NCBI GenBank assembly: GCA_036677685.1
Contig: JAVBWA010000016.1
Span: 62,001 to 126,000, forward strand
DNA length: 64,000 bases
Direction: 5' to 3'
Source of the DNA: JAQUBU01 sp036677685
Lineage (GTDB): Bacteria; Bacillota; Syntrophomonadia; Syntrophomonadales; Syntrophomonadaceae
Numbering within the stretch: the stretch's first letter is position 1; every line of letters starts with the position of its first letter. Position numbers and translations under genes: made by a program. Below are positions 33,224 to 43,128 of this stretch, in pieces. Under the pieces are notes generated by a model. The model had not been told where the DNA came from and did not search any database. It saw only the letters and a list, made by a program, of their open reading frames with translations.

Positions 33224-35449
33224 CTAACATAGTTTATGATTAGAGTATAGTTTTTCCAATTGCTCTTTATCTATTAAAACTTCTCGTTTTTTATTATTAT
33301 CGAGTTCCGAAACCAAACCACGTTCCTCCATCATATCAACCAACCTTGCGGCTCTGGCATATCCAATGCGCAGTCTTCGCTGTAATAGGGATACCGAGGC
33401 TTTTTGACTTTCTACAAATACCGTAACTGCATCCCAGAATAAATCGTCGCCAAAGTCTTCTTCCATTTGTTCCAGGGATAGGGCTATTTCGGCAGCTTCA
33501 TCATTAATATGGTTTTCCATAACCTGTTGTTTTATAAAATCTACCGTATTCTCTATTTCCTGGTCGGAAACATAAGCTCCCTGCACCCGGAAAGGCTTGG
33601 CCGCACCCACCGGAAGGAAAAGCATATCACCCTTGCCCAATAGTTTTTCTGCGCCGCCACAATCCAGAATGGTCCTGGAATCCGCTTGCGAGGAAACGGC
33701 AAAGGCTATCCGCGATGGTATATTAGCTTTTATGACACCGGTTACTACATCAACTGAAGGCCGCTGGGTGGCAACAATCAAATGCATACCGGCGGCCCTT
33801 GACATTTGGGCCAGCCGGCAGATGGAATCTTCGACTTCGAGCGGTGCAATCATCATAAGGTCAGCCAGTTCGTCAATAATAATTACTATGAAGGGAAGCT
33901 TTTCCTGAGCAATTTGATTGTAACGCTGAATATCCCTTACACCCTGGTCGGCAAACAAGCGGTATCTTTTCTCCATTTCAGTTACCATCCAACGCAGAAC
34001 CACCGAAGCTTTTTTGGGATCGGTAACCACAGGGGTCATAAGGTGGGGTATTCCATTATATACGGCCAATTCCACCATTTTAGGGTCGATAAAAACCAGT
34101 TTTAGCTCCTCCGGAGTTGAATTGTAGAGCAATATCATAATTATACAATTAATACAGACACTTTTTCCAGAACCGGTAGAACCTGCAATAAGCAAATGCG
34201 GCATTTCGTTAAGCCTGGCCACCACGGTATTGCCGCTGATATCCTCACCCAGCGCAATGGACAACGGGCTGTTTAGCTGCTTAAAAGCGGTAGATGAGAG
34301 CAGACTGCGCAACCCTACGCTCAAAATCTTGTGGTTGGGCACTTCTATTCCTATGGCCGATTTACCGGGGATTGGAGCTTCAATACGAATTCCCGGAGCC
34401 GCCAAGTTTAACTGCAAATCATCGGTTAGACTCAAAATGCGGCTGACTTTAACCCCCGGCGCGGGAGTAAGTTCATAACGCGTAACTGCCGGACCGCAGC
34501 TCACCTGATTTACTTTAACTCCAATGCCAAAACTGGTGAAAGTATCCTCAAGAATACTTATGCTTTCTTTAATATTTTTCTCATCCACACTCCGGTCACT
34601 GCTTATTGTATTTAATAATTCCAGAGGCGGTTTATGATAATCTATACTGCTCCTCCGGGGACTGGCCTGGATATCAGCATTGTCTTCGTCGGAGCTTATA
34701 AAGTTAAGCTTTAACTGAGGACTGCCATCATTATCAACAACGGTCTCCGAAAGAGCCGCAGGTTCTATACTGTTGCTGATAATCAAAGGGTCGCTTGCAT
34801 AAGCGGGAGTGGAACTGCTTTCGGTTGGTACCGGTGTATAATAAAAAAGATCAACCAGCCGGGCAGTAATCCATTTGCTTAAATCCAGCAGCATATTTCC
34901 GACGGCTGCTATGGGCTTGTCTATAATCATTAAAATCGCCAGAATCAAACTTAAACATAGAAAAATAAGAGCCCCTATTTTTCCCACTAGTTTGGTAAGT
35001 ATTAAAGCCAGCCCACCACCCAGGAATCCTCCGCCCATCCCTTTGAGTCCGGCCTCCCATGGGTCAAGTCCTCCGGGTATATCGTAGAGGCTGATCCATA
35101 ATAGTATTGCCAGATACAAAAGGCTAACGCCCAACATGCGGACCGACCAGTATTTTTTATTAATACCCAATTCAATAGACCAGATAAGCAGAAAAAAGGA
35201 TACCAGCACAGCTCCGTTGCCAAATACCAGTTCCAGAACCTTCATGATGTATTTACCCAGTAATCCAATAAATTGTGTACTCTCAGGCATATTTTGAAAT
35301 CTGCTTATACTTATATATACGAATACGGCCAGCATAAACAGGGTTATGGATATAACTTCCTTTTTTATGCCAACCGCTGGAGTTTTAAGATTATTGTTTT
35401 CATTACCGGTTCTCGATTTTTTTACCCTTCTTTTTCTTACTTCCGGCAT
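33224..35449 (-). CDS. DNA translocase FtsK/SpoIIIE
   Basis: This ATP-driven DNA pump clears chromosomes from the division or sporulation septum. It has an Arg/Lys-rich N-terminus, four membrane segments (about 30-190), a linker, the alpha/beta motor with Walker A GSTGSGKS near 426 and Walker B IVIIIDELADLM, and the C-terminal winged-helix gamma domain (LQRRLRIGYARAARLVDMME) that reads orientation sequences. The frame opens at 35509, but the ATG at 35449 (MPEVRKRRVKK) has AGGAG seven bases upstream, giving 741 residues. Next to tepA-ylzJ, this is the spoIIIE position of Bacillus, so a sporulation role is likely. Confidence 0.94.
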   Translation of the reverse strand: MPEVRKRRVKKSRTGNENNNLKTPAVGIKKEVISITLFMLAVFVYISISRFQNMPESTQFIGLLGKYIMKVLELVFGNGAVLVSFFLLIWSIELGINKKYWSVRMLGVSLLYLAILLWISLYDIPGGLDPWEAGLKGMGGGFLGGGLALILTKLVGKIGALIFLCLSLILAILMIIDKPIAAVGNMLLDLSKWITARLVDLFYYTPVPTESSSTPAYASDPLIISNSIEPAALSETVVDNDGSPQLKLNFISSDEDNADIQASPRRSSIDYHKPPLELLNTISSDRSVDEKNIKESISILEDTFTSFGIGVKVNQVSCGPAVTRYELTPAPGVKVSRILSLTDDLQLNLAAPGIRIEAPIPGKSAIGIEVPNHKILSVGLRSLLSSTAFKQLNSPLSIALGEDISGNTVVARLNEMPHLLIAGSTGSGKSVCINCIIMILLYNSTPEELKLVFIDPKMVELAVYNGIPHLMTPVVTDPKKASVVLRWMVTEMEKRYRLFADQGVRDIQRYNQIAQEKLPFIVIIIDELADLMMIAPLEVEDSICRLAQMSRAAGMHLIVATQRPSVDVVTGVIKANIPSRIAFAVSSQADSRTILDCGGAEKLLGKGDMLFLPVGAAKPFRVQGAYVSDQEIENTVDFIKQQVMENHINDEAAEIALSLEQMEEDFGDDLFWDAVTVFVESQKASVSLLQRRLRIGYARAARLVDMMEERGLVSELDNNKKREVLIDKEQLEKLYSNHKLC

Positions 35450-35572
35450 TCTAATTCTCCTAAATATAACTATTTCCCAAGCATTACTTATTGTAGACTT
35501 CGCCTGCAAATAAATTATTCCTGCTTAACTGCTTCTGAAATCACAATAACTGCCTGCCAAGATCAATATTTT

Positions 35573-36358
35573 TTAAAGCCAGAAATAATAATACAGCAAG
35601 GTTAATCCGCCAAGTGCCCAGCAATAATATGAGAATACGGACAACCTGCCTTTACGCACCATTTTCATTACAACGTTAATCGCAAAATACCCAAACAAAG
35701 CCGCAGTTAAGGGACCGATAATATAAGGCAGGATATTTCCCGCCGGAATCCCATTTACGAACAAATCCTTTAATTGGAGTATCCCGGCCCCAAGAATAAC
35801 CGGAATTGAAAGCAGAAATGAATAACGGGCGGCAAATTCCCGGTCCAACCCGGATACCAGACCGCCGGCAATGGTCGATCCTGATCTGGAGATACCGGGT
35901 ACGATGGCAACAGCCTGAATAAGGCCAATAAAAATAGCATCTGTATATGAGGTTTCATCTGCAGTTTTGAGTCCGAAATGTTGATGGGAGAGGTATTCTG
36001 ATACTTTAAGCAGCAACCCGGTAATAATCAATCCAATTCCAACCACCAGCAGAGATTCAAAAGCCTGCTCAAAAACGGGCGCAAGCAAATAACCTGCCAG
36101 TCCGGCCGGTATACAGCCAATAATAATCAACCAGGTTAAACGGTCAAAAGGGTGTTTGCAGATACTGACAATATCATCCCAAAAAGCGACAAAGACAGCA
36201 ATCAAAGTACCTAAATGAACCAGTACATCAAAAGTAATCGGGCCTTCATGAATTCCAAAAAAATGTTGGAATATGACCAGATGGCCCGAACTGCTAATCG
36301 GTAAAAACTCGGCAAGTCCCTGAACAGCCCCTAAGATAAAGGCTTCTAAAGAATTCAT
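35573..36358 (-). CDS. uppP: Undecaprenyl-diphosphatase (UppP/BacA)
   Basis: UppP recycles undecaprenyl diphosphate, the lipid carrier of peptidoglycan, and can give bacitracin resistance. The 261-residue integral membrane protein has the two signature motifs LAEFLPISSSGH (about 15-26) and PGISRSGS (near 155-162) and about seven membrane segments. It lies between ylzJ and ftsK/spoIIIE, an extra gene compared with Bacillus. Repeat copy H separates it from ylzJ. Confidence 0.95.
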   Translation of the reverse strand: MNSLEAFILGAVQGLAEFLPISSSGHLVIFQHFFGIHEGPITFDVLVHLGTLIAVFVAFWDDIVSICKHPFDRLTWLIIIGCIPAGLAGYLLAPVFEQAFESLLVVGIGLIITGLLLKVSEYLSHQHFGLKTADETSYTDAIFIGLIQAVAIVPGISRSGSTIAGGLVSGLDREFAARYSFLLSIPVILGAGILQLKDLFVNGIPAGNILPYIIGPLTAALFGYFAINVVMKMVRKGRLSVFSYYCWALGGLTLLYYYFWL

Positions 36359-36387
36359 CCCACTCCCACCCCCAAAAAATGCTCTAT

Positions 36388-36523
36388 AACGAAGCTTAAA
36401 GAAGTCCCCGGCTTCTTTAAGCGGTCAGGTTCGTGTTAACAAAACAGGCGGCGGGTTCCTATCCCCCGCCTTGTTGCAGCGTTGCGGAAGAAACTGCTCC
36501 GCAGTTTCTTTCGATGCTTAAAA
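36388..36523 (-). repeat. Family 1 intergenic repeat, copy H (reverse orientation)
   Basis: The reverse complement begins TTTAAGCATCGAAAGAAACT with the hairpin GAAACTGC-GGA-GCAGTTTC, an inserted TTCCGCAACG, then CAACAAGGCGGGGGATAGGA, CCGCCGCCTGTTTTGTTAAC, CTTAAAGAAGCCGGGG and ends GCTTCGTT. It fills the gap between ylzJ and uppP. Confidence 0.86.
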
Positions 36524-36613
36524 TTATAGCATATTGCTGGAAAAATAGTACTAGCAAGAGGACGGAGCGAGCATACAAAGTCCAAACAACATAATTTTAT
36601 TTCATAATGACTT

Positions 36614-36817
36614 TTAGCTCCTTATCAGAGTTCCGGGAGCCAAGTCTGAATTAATATAATCCATTGGGTCGGTGCTCAAGATATCAACAACCTGCTGCTG
36701 ACCTGATGGCAGAACTTCTGCAGTTAAGATTCCACCGGATGGAAGCCGGTAATAGCGGCGTTCTTTTTGCGGCAGATTGCTCAGCAAATCCAAGGGCTCC
36801 AGCATGTAATATATCAT
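36614..36817 (-). CDS. ylzJ: YlzJ-like protein
   Basis: A 67-residue protein resembling Bacillus YlzJ, found between tepA and spoIIIE in many spore-formers; its function is unknown. It begins MIYYMLEPLDLL and is rich in Tyr, Pro and Gln with no membrane span. Its ATG overlaps the tepA stop by four bases (ATGA), so the two are coupled. Confidence 0.82.
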   Translation of the reverse strand: MIYYMLEPLDLLSNLPQKERRYYRLPSGGILTAEVLPSGQQQVVDILSTDPMDYINSDLAPGTLIRS

Positions 36818-37506
36818 TGCAAAACTCCCCTGTCCTTTAATTCATGCAGTTTTTGCAGAGCATCACTTAGCCCGCCGGCCGCATCAATCAGGCCGCAGTC
36901 CACAGCTTCTTTGCCCACCAGCACGGTTCCGATATCACGGGCCAGGTCTCCGGTGCGAAACATTAATTCCCGAAATTTATCTCGGCTTATTTTTGAATGT
37001 TTGGTAGTAAAATCGATTACTCTTTCCTGCATTTTGTCGAGATATTCAAAAGTGGCGGGGACCCCAATCACCAACCCTGTCAATCTTATGGGATGGATCG
37101 TCATGGTAGCTGAAGGGGCGATCAGTGAGTAATTAGTACTCACCGCTATACTTGACCCGATCGAATGCCCCCCTCCCAAAACAATGGAAACAGTAGGTTT
37201 GGAAAGGCTGGCAATCATTTCGGCCAGAGCCAGTCCGGCTTCTACGTCACCGCCAACTGTGTTTAAGACCACTAGCAGGCCTTTAATTTGCGGATTTTCT
37301 TCTATGGCTACCAATTGGGGGATAACATGTTCGTACTTAGTGGTTTTATTCTGTGGGGGAAGAACCATATGTCCTTCAACCTGACCAGTGATAGTCAAGC
37401 AGTGTATGTCACTCTTGAAGTTAGGTATTTCTACTTGTCCCAGTTCTTTTATATTGTTTAATTTAGCTTCTTCCTCATTCTGGTTGGTATTGGGATTTTG
37501 ATCCAA
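36814..37506 (-). CDS. tepA: TepA, ClpP-like membrane-associated protease
   Basis: TepA is a ClpP-fold serine protease reported to enhance protein translocation in Bacillus and typical of spore-formers. It shows ITGQVEGHMVLPPQNKTTKY, NTVGGDVEAGLALAEMIA, the catalytic Ser in GGGHSIGSS (about 114) and His in TIHPIR (about 138). The frame is open from 37548, but AAGGGAG lies eight bases before a TTG at 37506 (start of LDQNPNTNQNEEE), which I prefer; this gives about 230 residues. It marks the edge where the conserved sporulation order resumes after the 15-kb accessory block. Confidence 0.9.
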   Translation of the reverse strand: MDQNPNTNQNEEEAKLNNIKELGQVEIPNFKSDIHCLTITGQVEGHMVLPPQNKTTKYEHVIPQLVAIEENPQIKGLLVVLNTVGGDVEAGLALAEMIASLSKPTVSIVLGGGHSIGSSIAVSTNYSLIAPSATMTIHPIRLTGLVIGVPATFEYLDKMQERVIDFTTKHSKISRDKFRELMFRTGDLARDIGTVLVGKEAVDCGLIDAAGGLSDALQKLHELKDRGVLQ

Positions 37507-37704
37507 GATGGCTGCTCCCTTCAAAATTAATCTCTTTCTTAGCATCACCCCGGATGAGAAAAAAATACATTCAACTCCGATTTATCATAATTAACCGGAC
37601 TTCCTTTTAAACCTTATTTGATTAAAACGCTTCAACTTCCAGTGCTTCAGCCAAATTATTACCCAGGGCAATCTTCGATAAAGTTCTCTTCTATAGGCAT
37701 CAAA

Positions 37705-38050
37705 ATCAATGCGGCGGCCTGCGCCATTTTATTGATTATATCCACGCCGAAAGGGCAGTTTTCCAAACACTGGCGCAGGCGCTGTACTCATCCACATGAT
37801 GCTCCAACAAGTTGTAGTGGTCGCGAAGTGTTTCGGGCACTCTTTTCTGAACCAGGGGAGATCAAGGTACTTGTTCACCGGCAGTAATGTCGATACTTTC
37901 CGTACAGGGAGCTCAGTGTCCGCAATACATGCCAGTGCCAGCAGAATACACATTTCAGCGCAATGGCTAGGATCGCGCTGTAATCCTTCTGCGCATCGGT
38001 GGCTGTAATGTAGTCCAGTGCCGTAAGAATAATAAGTGCCTCTTGATTTG
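37705..38050 (-). pseudogene. Decayed C-terminal fragment of a ferredoxin-type aldo/keto reductase
   Basis: This stretch is similar (roughly 80 percent by eye) to the last 110 codons of the intact reductase gene at 43340-44488, in the same orientation. Shared blocks include GCGGCGGCCTGCGCCATTTT and AAGTGTTTCGGGCACT. Single-base losses and gains (for example GGGCGAGATCC versus GGGGAGATC, and TTCACGG versus TTCACCGG) break the frame, and the N-terminal two-thirds is absent. It fills the 559-base gap between tepA and the RND gene; 37549-37704 holds nothing else recognisable. Confidence 0.85.
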
Positions 38051-38107
38051 AAAAGAGTTGAGTTATTTTTGTTACTATTCAGGCTGCGAAAGGCTGACAA
38101 AGCGTTA

Positions 38108-41100
38108 TCAGTTTATACTTAGTGTCTCATCTTCGCTCTTTCTCTTGCCCAAAGCCGTCTCAATCATACTGTAAACCACCGGTACAACTACCATGGTTAA
38201 GAAGGTGGAAACTGCCAAGCCAAACATGAGTGATACCGCCATAGGGGAGAACAATGGGTTGCCAGATATATATAATGGGATAAGGGCCAAAATAACCGTA
38301 AGAGCACTTAGAATAATAGCGTTATACCTTTTGGCAACTCCATCTTTACAGGCATCATTAATGGAAAGGCCTTTTTTTCTTGCTTCTTCGATGTAATCAA
38401 TTAACAGGATACCATTCTTCACAACCAACCCTACCAGAGAAATAATCCCCAGAAAAGCTGTCATCGATAAAGGTACTCCTAAAAGAAACAGGCCGGTAAT
38501 GGAACCAATCAATGATAAGGGAATGGTCAGCATAATTATTACCGGCTTTATAAAGGAATTAAACTGTACAAATAAGATTAAATAAATGATAAACAGGGCC
38601 ACCATAAAAAGAATTCCGACTGCACCAAAGTTTTCACCTACCTCTTCACGCTCTCCTTCAAACTTGATTTTGGTACCGGAAGTATCAACCTGGGGTAAAG
38701 CGGTAGCTTCAATTATATTTTCCAGATCTGTTGCATTATAACCAGGAAGTAAATCAACCAAAACCGATATGGTTTGCTGTCTTTGATACGTCTTAATGGT
38801 ATCTGTTTTGCTGCTCACTCCAACCGTGGCAAACTCACTCAAGGGGATTTTATTATTGGTAATGGAAGATTTGATTTTCAGGTTTTGCAGTAGTGCTACG
38901 TCTTTAATATCACTCTTTACTCGGACAGTGTATTCTTCTCCATTCCGGCGATAGACAGAAGCCGCCTTACCGTAGAGAGCAATATTTATCTGATTCTGCA
39001 CGTCATATTTACCAATGCCGAGGCTACTAGCCTTATCTTCATCCATTTTTACTTCTAGTTGGTAGGTCTTACCTGGCATGTCATCATGCACATTAGTTGT
39101 GCCCGGGACTTTTTTTATTGCCTTCTTAAGATTATTGGATACTTCGTTGACCCGGTCCAGATTTTTGCCTGAAACCTTGAGAATGACCTTGGCGTCAGCA
39201 GGTCTTGCTAATGCTAAGAGATTAACTTTGCAGCTTCCGCCAGCTATATTTTGATCCAGTAATTGCTGAATATAGTTAGCCAACTCTGAATTGTCCTTAA
39301 AACGCTGTTTTTTTCCAACTTTTAAGTCATATTTGCAAACCACCTGGGCAAAGTCATTTGACGGCGAGGACGGAGGCATCGTAAAGTAGAACTTCGGCAT
39401 TCCATTGCCGATTGCTTCAGTTATACTCGTAATTTCAGGTTCCTTCTCCAAAAGGTTGGCCACATCATCTGCCAATGCTTCCGCAGCCTCAATATTACCC
39501 GGCTTCTCGGAATCGATATTAATATAAAATAAATCTTTGTCCGCATAAGGAAAGAATTCAACCGGGAGATTGGGCAGCACCAGTGCAAGAACAAGAATTA
39601 AAACGGCAAAGGTACCCAGCAAGGTGGTCTTTCGGTTATTTAAGCCGAATCCCAAAAAGTTCTCGAAGAAGTCCCGAAGCCGGCTTGCTTTATTTTCGTT
39701 ATTTTTCTCAGGCTTGCCAACCAGGGCTGTCATGGCAGGGGTTACAAACATCGCCACCACATAGGAGGCCAGAATGGAAGTAATCAAAACCAGTGGGATG
39801 GGCATTAAAAATTTGCCTGCCGGTCCCGGCATCCCCATTAAAGGTGAGAATGCCGCCACAATGACCAGCGTTGCTGTAAAGATTGGGATTGTACATCTCT
39901 TAGTACCCAGATATGCAGCATCAATCTTGCTCTTGCCATTGTTGAGATTGGTCTGAATGGTATCACAGACCACAATAGCGTTATCCACCAGAATCCCCAG
40001 AGCGACAATGAGTGCTGTCAAGGAGATCTGATGAATGGGGACTTTCATTAGATACATGACCAAAAAAGTCATCAAGATGGAAATAGGAATAGCAGTTGAC
40101 ACCACCAGGGCATTACGGAGTCCCATGCCCAAAAAAACCACCAGAGTAACCAGTAATATACCTATTATTAAATGCAGCATGAATTCATTGGTAGATTTGC
40201 TGACGTCATCAGGTTGGTAGACAACTTCTTGAATCGTCAAGTCCTGGGGTAGCTGCGTTTTAACCTCATCGATTGCTTGGCGTACATCCTTACCGATGAT
40301 GACCACATTTTTACCTTCCTGAAAATAGCCGGTTAATAATACCGCATTTTCAGCATTTTGCTTGAACTTCTCAACGCCTTCCTCAACTCCCATATGTACA
40401 TCAGCTATATCACCCAGCTTGGTAACGATACCAGTTTCAGGCGATCCGATCAATATCGTATTACTGATATCATCTACTGATTTATAAATTCCTGGTGTAG
40501 ACACTGTAATTTTGCCATCTTTATAGTCAATTGCCCCGGAAGGGATCTCTATATTCTGGGCCTGCAGGATACTACATACATCACTGATCGAAAGCCCCAA
40601 CTGATTTAGTTTAGCGGTATTTATATCCACTTTTACTTCTTTATTAAGGTCACCTACAATTTCAAATTTAGATACGCCGTTTATATCAACCAGTTTATCT
40701 TTAAACAGCTCTCCAAATGATGCCAGCTGTTCATATGTATAATCTTTTCCGGAGATGCTTATTACCATCCCGGCTGTTTCTATGAGTTTTGTATTGACTT
40801 GACTCGGCTGGCAACCTGACGGCAACTCAGTCTGTACATCTGTTACAGCATTTCTGACATCCTGAAAAGCCTTATCCGGGTCGACTTCATTGGTAAACTT
40901 AAATTGCACTACGACTATTGAAACACTTTCTTTAGATATTCCATCACATTTGTCGTATCCATCCAACTCCACTAACTTATTTTCAATTTTCTTTGTAACC
41001 AGATCTTTGACATCCCCGGCAGAAGCTCCGGGGTAAGGAGTTATGACCATGGCTACCGGAGCAGAAACATCCGGACTTTCCTGCTTGGGAAGGAGGTAGT

Positions 41101-41188
41101 ATGCATATAGCCCAATTATTGAAATAACGATAGTTAAAAACAAAACAATCTTGCTGTTTTTGATGGCCTGTAAAACCAATGAATTCAC
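38108..41188 (-). CDS. RND-family multidrug efflux transporter, inner-membrane pump
   Basis: The 1026-residue protein is an AcrB/MexF-like hydrophobe/amphiphile efflux pump driven by protons. It has the N-terminal membrane helix (IVLFLTIVISIIGLYAYYLL), two large periplasmic-type loops, twelve expected membrane segments, the VPIHQISLTALIVALGILVDNA block with the proton-relay Asp in M4 and the GIISLVGLVVKNGILLIDYI block in the second half. In an organism of this lineage it would work with the adaptor upstream and without an obvious outer-membrane partner. It follows the adaptor gene by 12 bases. Confidence 0.93.
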   Translation of the reverse strand: MNSLVLQAIKNSKIVLFLTIVISIIGLYAYYLLPKQESPDVSAPVAMVITPYPGASAGDVKDLVTKKIENKLVELDGYDKCDGISKESVSIVVVQFKFTNEVDPDKAFQDVRNAVTDVQTELPSGCQPSQVNTKLIETAGMVISISGKDYTYEQLASFGELFKDKLVDINGVSKFEIVGDLNKEVKVDINTAKLNQLGLSISDVCSILQAQNIEIPSGAIDYKDGKITVSTPGIYKSVDDISNTILIGSPETGIVTKLGDIADVHMGVEEGVEKFKQNAENAVLLTGYFQEGKNVVIIGKDVRQAIDEVKTQLPQDLTIQEVVYQPDDVSKSTNEFMLHLIIGILLVTLVVFLGMGLRNALVVSTAIPISILMTFLVMYLMKVPIHQISLTALIVALGILVDNAIVVCDTIQTNLNNGKSKIDAAYLGTKRCTIPIFTATLVIVAAFSPLMGMPGPAGKFLMPIPLVLITSILASYVVAMFVTPAMTALVGKPEKNNENKASRLRDFFENFLGFGLNNRKTTLLGTFAVLILVLALVLPNLPVEFFPYADKDLFYINIDSEKPGNIEAAEALADDVANLLEKEPEITSITEAIGNGMPKFYFTMPPSSPSNDFAQVVCKYDLKVGKKQRFKDNSELANYIQQLLDQNIAGGSCKVNLLALARPADAKVILKVSGKNLDRVNEVSNNLKKAIKKVPGTTNVHDDMPGKTYQLEVKMDEDKASSLGIGKYDVQNQINIALYGKAASVYRRNGEEYTVRVKSDIKDVALLQNLKIKSSITNNKIPLSEFATVGVSSKTDTIKTYQRQQTISVLVDLLPGYNATDLENIIEATALPQVDTSGTKIKFEGEREEVGENFGAVGILFMVALFIIYLILFVQFNSFIKPVIIMLTIPLSLIGSITGLFLLGVPLSMTAFLGIISLVGLVVKNGILLIDYIEEARKKGLSINDACKDGVAKRYNAIILSALTVILALIPLYISGNPLFSPMAVSLMFGLAVSTFLTMVVVPVVYSMIETALGKRKSEDETLSIN

Positions 41189-41200
41189 CTCTTGTCCTCC

Positions 41201-42244
41201 CTACTCTACAATCTTCACTCTGGCTCCGTCTTCTAAATTCTTCATACCGCTTGTGGTCAAAGACTCTCCTGATTTTAATCCTTTTACCAGGATTTTGTTT
41301 TCAGATTGTTTTAAAATAGCAATAGTTCTTTTAAAGGCTCTGCTGTCTTTTACCGTATATACATAATCCTCACCTCCATCGGAGAGCACAGTGGTGATTG
41401 GAATCCAAATACCACTTTCCTGACCAATATCAATGGCAGCTTTGGCGATTGAGCCAATTCTGTAATCATGGCCTTGAACCGTTACCTCCGCCTTATAGGT
41501 TCGAGTATACTGATCAGGTGCGTTTGCCAGATTGCTAATAATCCCTTCGGTCTTCTGCCCATCAATATCAATTTCGGCCTTGGCACCTATCTGGATATTT
41601 ACCAGGTCTTGCTGGGGAATCCCTATGTTAACCACTTCTTCAATACTTCGTACCGCTATAACCGGGGCAGATTGATTTACACGCTCCTTTTCCTCGCTCA
41701 TGATCGATACAACCATACCGTCTTGCTCTGCATAAATCGTTGCATCCCGTTCCAGCGATAATTGATACTCATAGTTGTTTTTTGCCTGTAAAGCGTTGTT
41801 CTCTGCAATATCCGCCTCAAGTTTAACCTGCTCATACTGACTCTTGGAAATAGCACCTTCATCGTATAATGCACTCATCCTGCCAAGATTAGATTGTAAA
41901 ATTGCATGGGAATCCTCTGCCTTGATCATATTTAACCTGGAACTGGATACTTGAAAGGCTATATCAGTTTTGTTTAATTCAAGCAGTTTATCACCCTGGT
42001 TTACCTGATCTCCTTCTTTCACGAATACGCGGCCGATTTGCCCGCCGCTCTTAAAGCTATACTTAATAATCTCTTTGGCATCCAATGTTCCTACATAATT
42101 TAATTTAACCGGCTTTTCACTGATCTGTACTTTTTGCACCTTGACCGCCCGTATTTGTTCGCTTAATACAGTCTCGTCTTTTGAACAGCCGGTTACGGTT
42201 ACAAGCAAGATAATTATAAATAATAGGGTTAGATGCTTTTTCAT
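41201..42244 (-). CDS. RND efflux membrane-fusion (adaptor) lipoprotein
   Basis: This periplasmic-adaptor-type protein (AcrA/HlyD family) connects to the RND pump encoded downstream. It has a signal peptide with lipobox VTGC (lipidated C20), a biotinyl-lipoyl-like hairpin (SGGQIGRVFVKEGDQVNQGD), a short alpha-helical hairpin (about 85-155) and a beta-barrel C-terminal region. In a Gram-positive-type envelope it would be anchored to the outer face of the membrane. AGGAGG lies upstream of the ATG at 42244, and a possible TetR operator lies about 20 bases before it. Confidence 0.92.
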   Translation of the reverse strand: MKKHLTLLFIIILLVTVTGCSKDETVLSEQIRAVKVQKVQISEKPVKLNYVGTLDAKEIIKYSFKSGGQIGRVFVKEGDQVNQGDKLLELNKTDIAFQVSSSRLNMIKAEDSHAILQSNLGRMSALYDEGAISKSQYEQVKLEADIAENNALQAKNNYEYQLSLERDATIYAEQDGMVVSIMSEEKERVNQSAPVIAVRSIEEVVNIGIPQQDLVNIQIGAKAEIDIDGQKTEGIISNLANAPDQYTRTYKAEVTVQGHDYRIGSIAKAAIDIGQESGIWIPITTVLSDGGEDYVYTVKDSRAFKRTIAILKQSENKILVKGLKSGESLTTSGMKNLEDGARVKIVE

Positions 42245-42263
42245 ATATCCTCCTCTATTCTAG

Positions 42264-42289
42264 TTAATGAATGAAAGTTTTTTCATTAA
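42264..42289. promoter_or_regulatory. Possible TetR operator between tetR and the adaptor gene
   Basis: TTAATGAA and TTCATTAA are exact inverted repeats 10 bases apart, lying between the tetR stop and the adaptor start. It could be an operator or an mRNA stem. It resembles the TTCA/TGAA dyad before tetR only loosely. Confidence 0.4.
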
Positions 42290-42303
42290 TATACAAAAAA
42301 ATT

Positions 42304-42888
42304 TTATCTCAACGCATTTAAACACATGGTAGTTATTTTGATCACTTCCTCCTTACAGAATTTTTTGTTTTCATTTTTAGTCAATTCCAGCACAATATAT
42401 CGGAGCGGTAAAGTAAAAAATATCAGTTCAATATCATCCACAGTGCATTTTTCATTGATTTCCCCTGTCTCTATTCCCATACGTAACGTCGCATTGGTAA
42501 CATTTTCGGTTTCAATATCCTTCTTTTCTTCTGCCCATTTCGGTATATTTGTATCTAGAGCTAATATAGCAATAAATTTACCCAATATGGGATCGGAATT
42601 AACCAGCTCAAAAAGTCCATTTATCATGTTGTATAAATACTCAAAAACTGTATTAAATGATTTGTCACGTAATATAACGGTATTTCTTATAACTTCCATA
42701 TTTGATTCAATAATATCCTGTATCAATTCATCTTTGCCATTGTAATAGCGGTACAAATATCCGCTGGACACTCCTGATTTTTCACTTATGTGAGAAATTG
42801 ACGTATGATGGTAACCATGCTCACATACGATTTCCATAACGGCTTTTTTAATCTTTTCTATTTTTATGGGGTCCGTAATGCGAGCCAT
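42304..42888 (-). CDS. TetR family transcriptional regulator of the efflux cassette
   Basis: A 194-residue TetR-type repressor with an N-terminal HTH (ISHISEKSGVSSGYLYRYYN, followed by GKDELIQDII) and a divergent ligand-binding domain. The frame is open from 42924, but AAGGAGG eight bases before the ATG at 42888 (MARITDPIKIEK) decides the start. It is the first gene of tetR-adaptor-pump, all in one direction, so it probably controls its own operon. The ligand is unknown; drugs or fatty-acid-like compounds are typical. Confidence 0.9.
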   Translation of the reverse strand: MARITDPIKIEKIKKAVMEIVCEHGYHHTSISHISEKSGVSSGYLYRYYNGKDELIQDIIESNMEVIRNTVILRDKSFNTVFEYLYNMINGLFELVNSDPILGKFIAILALDTNIPKWAEEKKDIETENVTNATLRMGIETGEINEKCTVDDIELIFFTLPLRYIVLELTKNENKKFCKEEVIKITTMCLNALR

Positions 42889-42904
42889 TTCGGTAGCCTC
42901 CTTT

Positions 42905-42962
42905 TTAAGTGAATATATTTTCATTTATAAGTGAATATAATCCCATTGGATTGTTTTGTCAA
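42905..42962 (-). promoter_or_regulatory. tetR promoter with overlapping dyads
   Basis: On the minus strand TTGACA (42957-42962) and TATATT (42934-42939) are 17 bases apart. Directly after the -10 is TTCACTTATAAATGAA, a near-perfect 16-bp dyad, and ATATTCACTT occurs twice, 22 bases apart. This is where an autoregulating TetR would be expected to bind. Confidence 0.65.
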
Positions 42963-43128
42963 TTTAATTTACAGTAATTTTTGTAAAAAAATCTTTGATT
43001 TCGTGTTTGAACAATTCTCGTATTTGCTGTAACCATTTAATGGTTTTAACGATTTATCCGATTGGCGTAGCAGGGGGGGGTATTTTGTCAAGATAGCTTA
43101 ATAACCTGTTTATTTGCCTTAATGTAAT

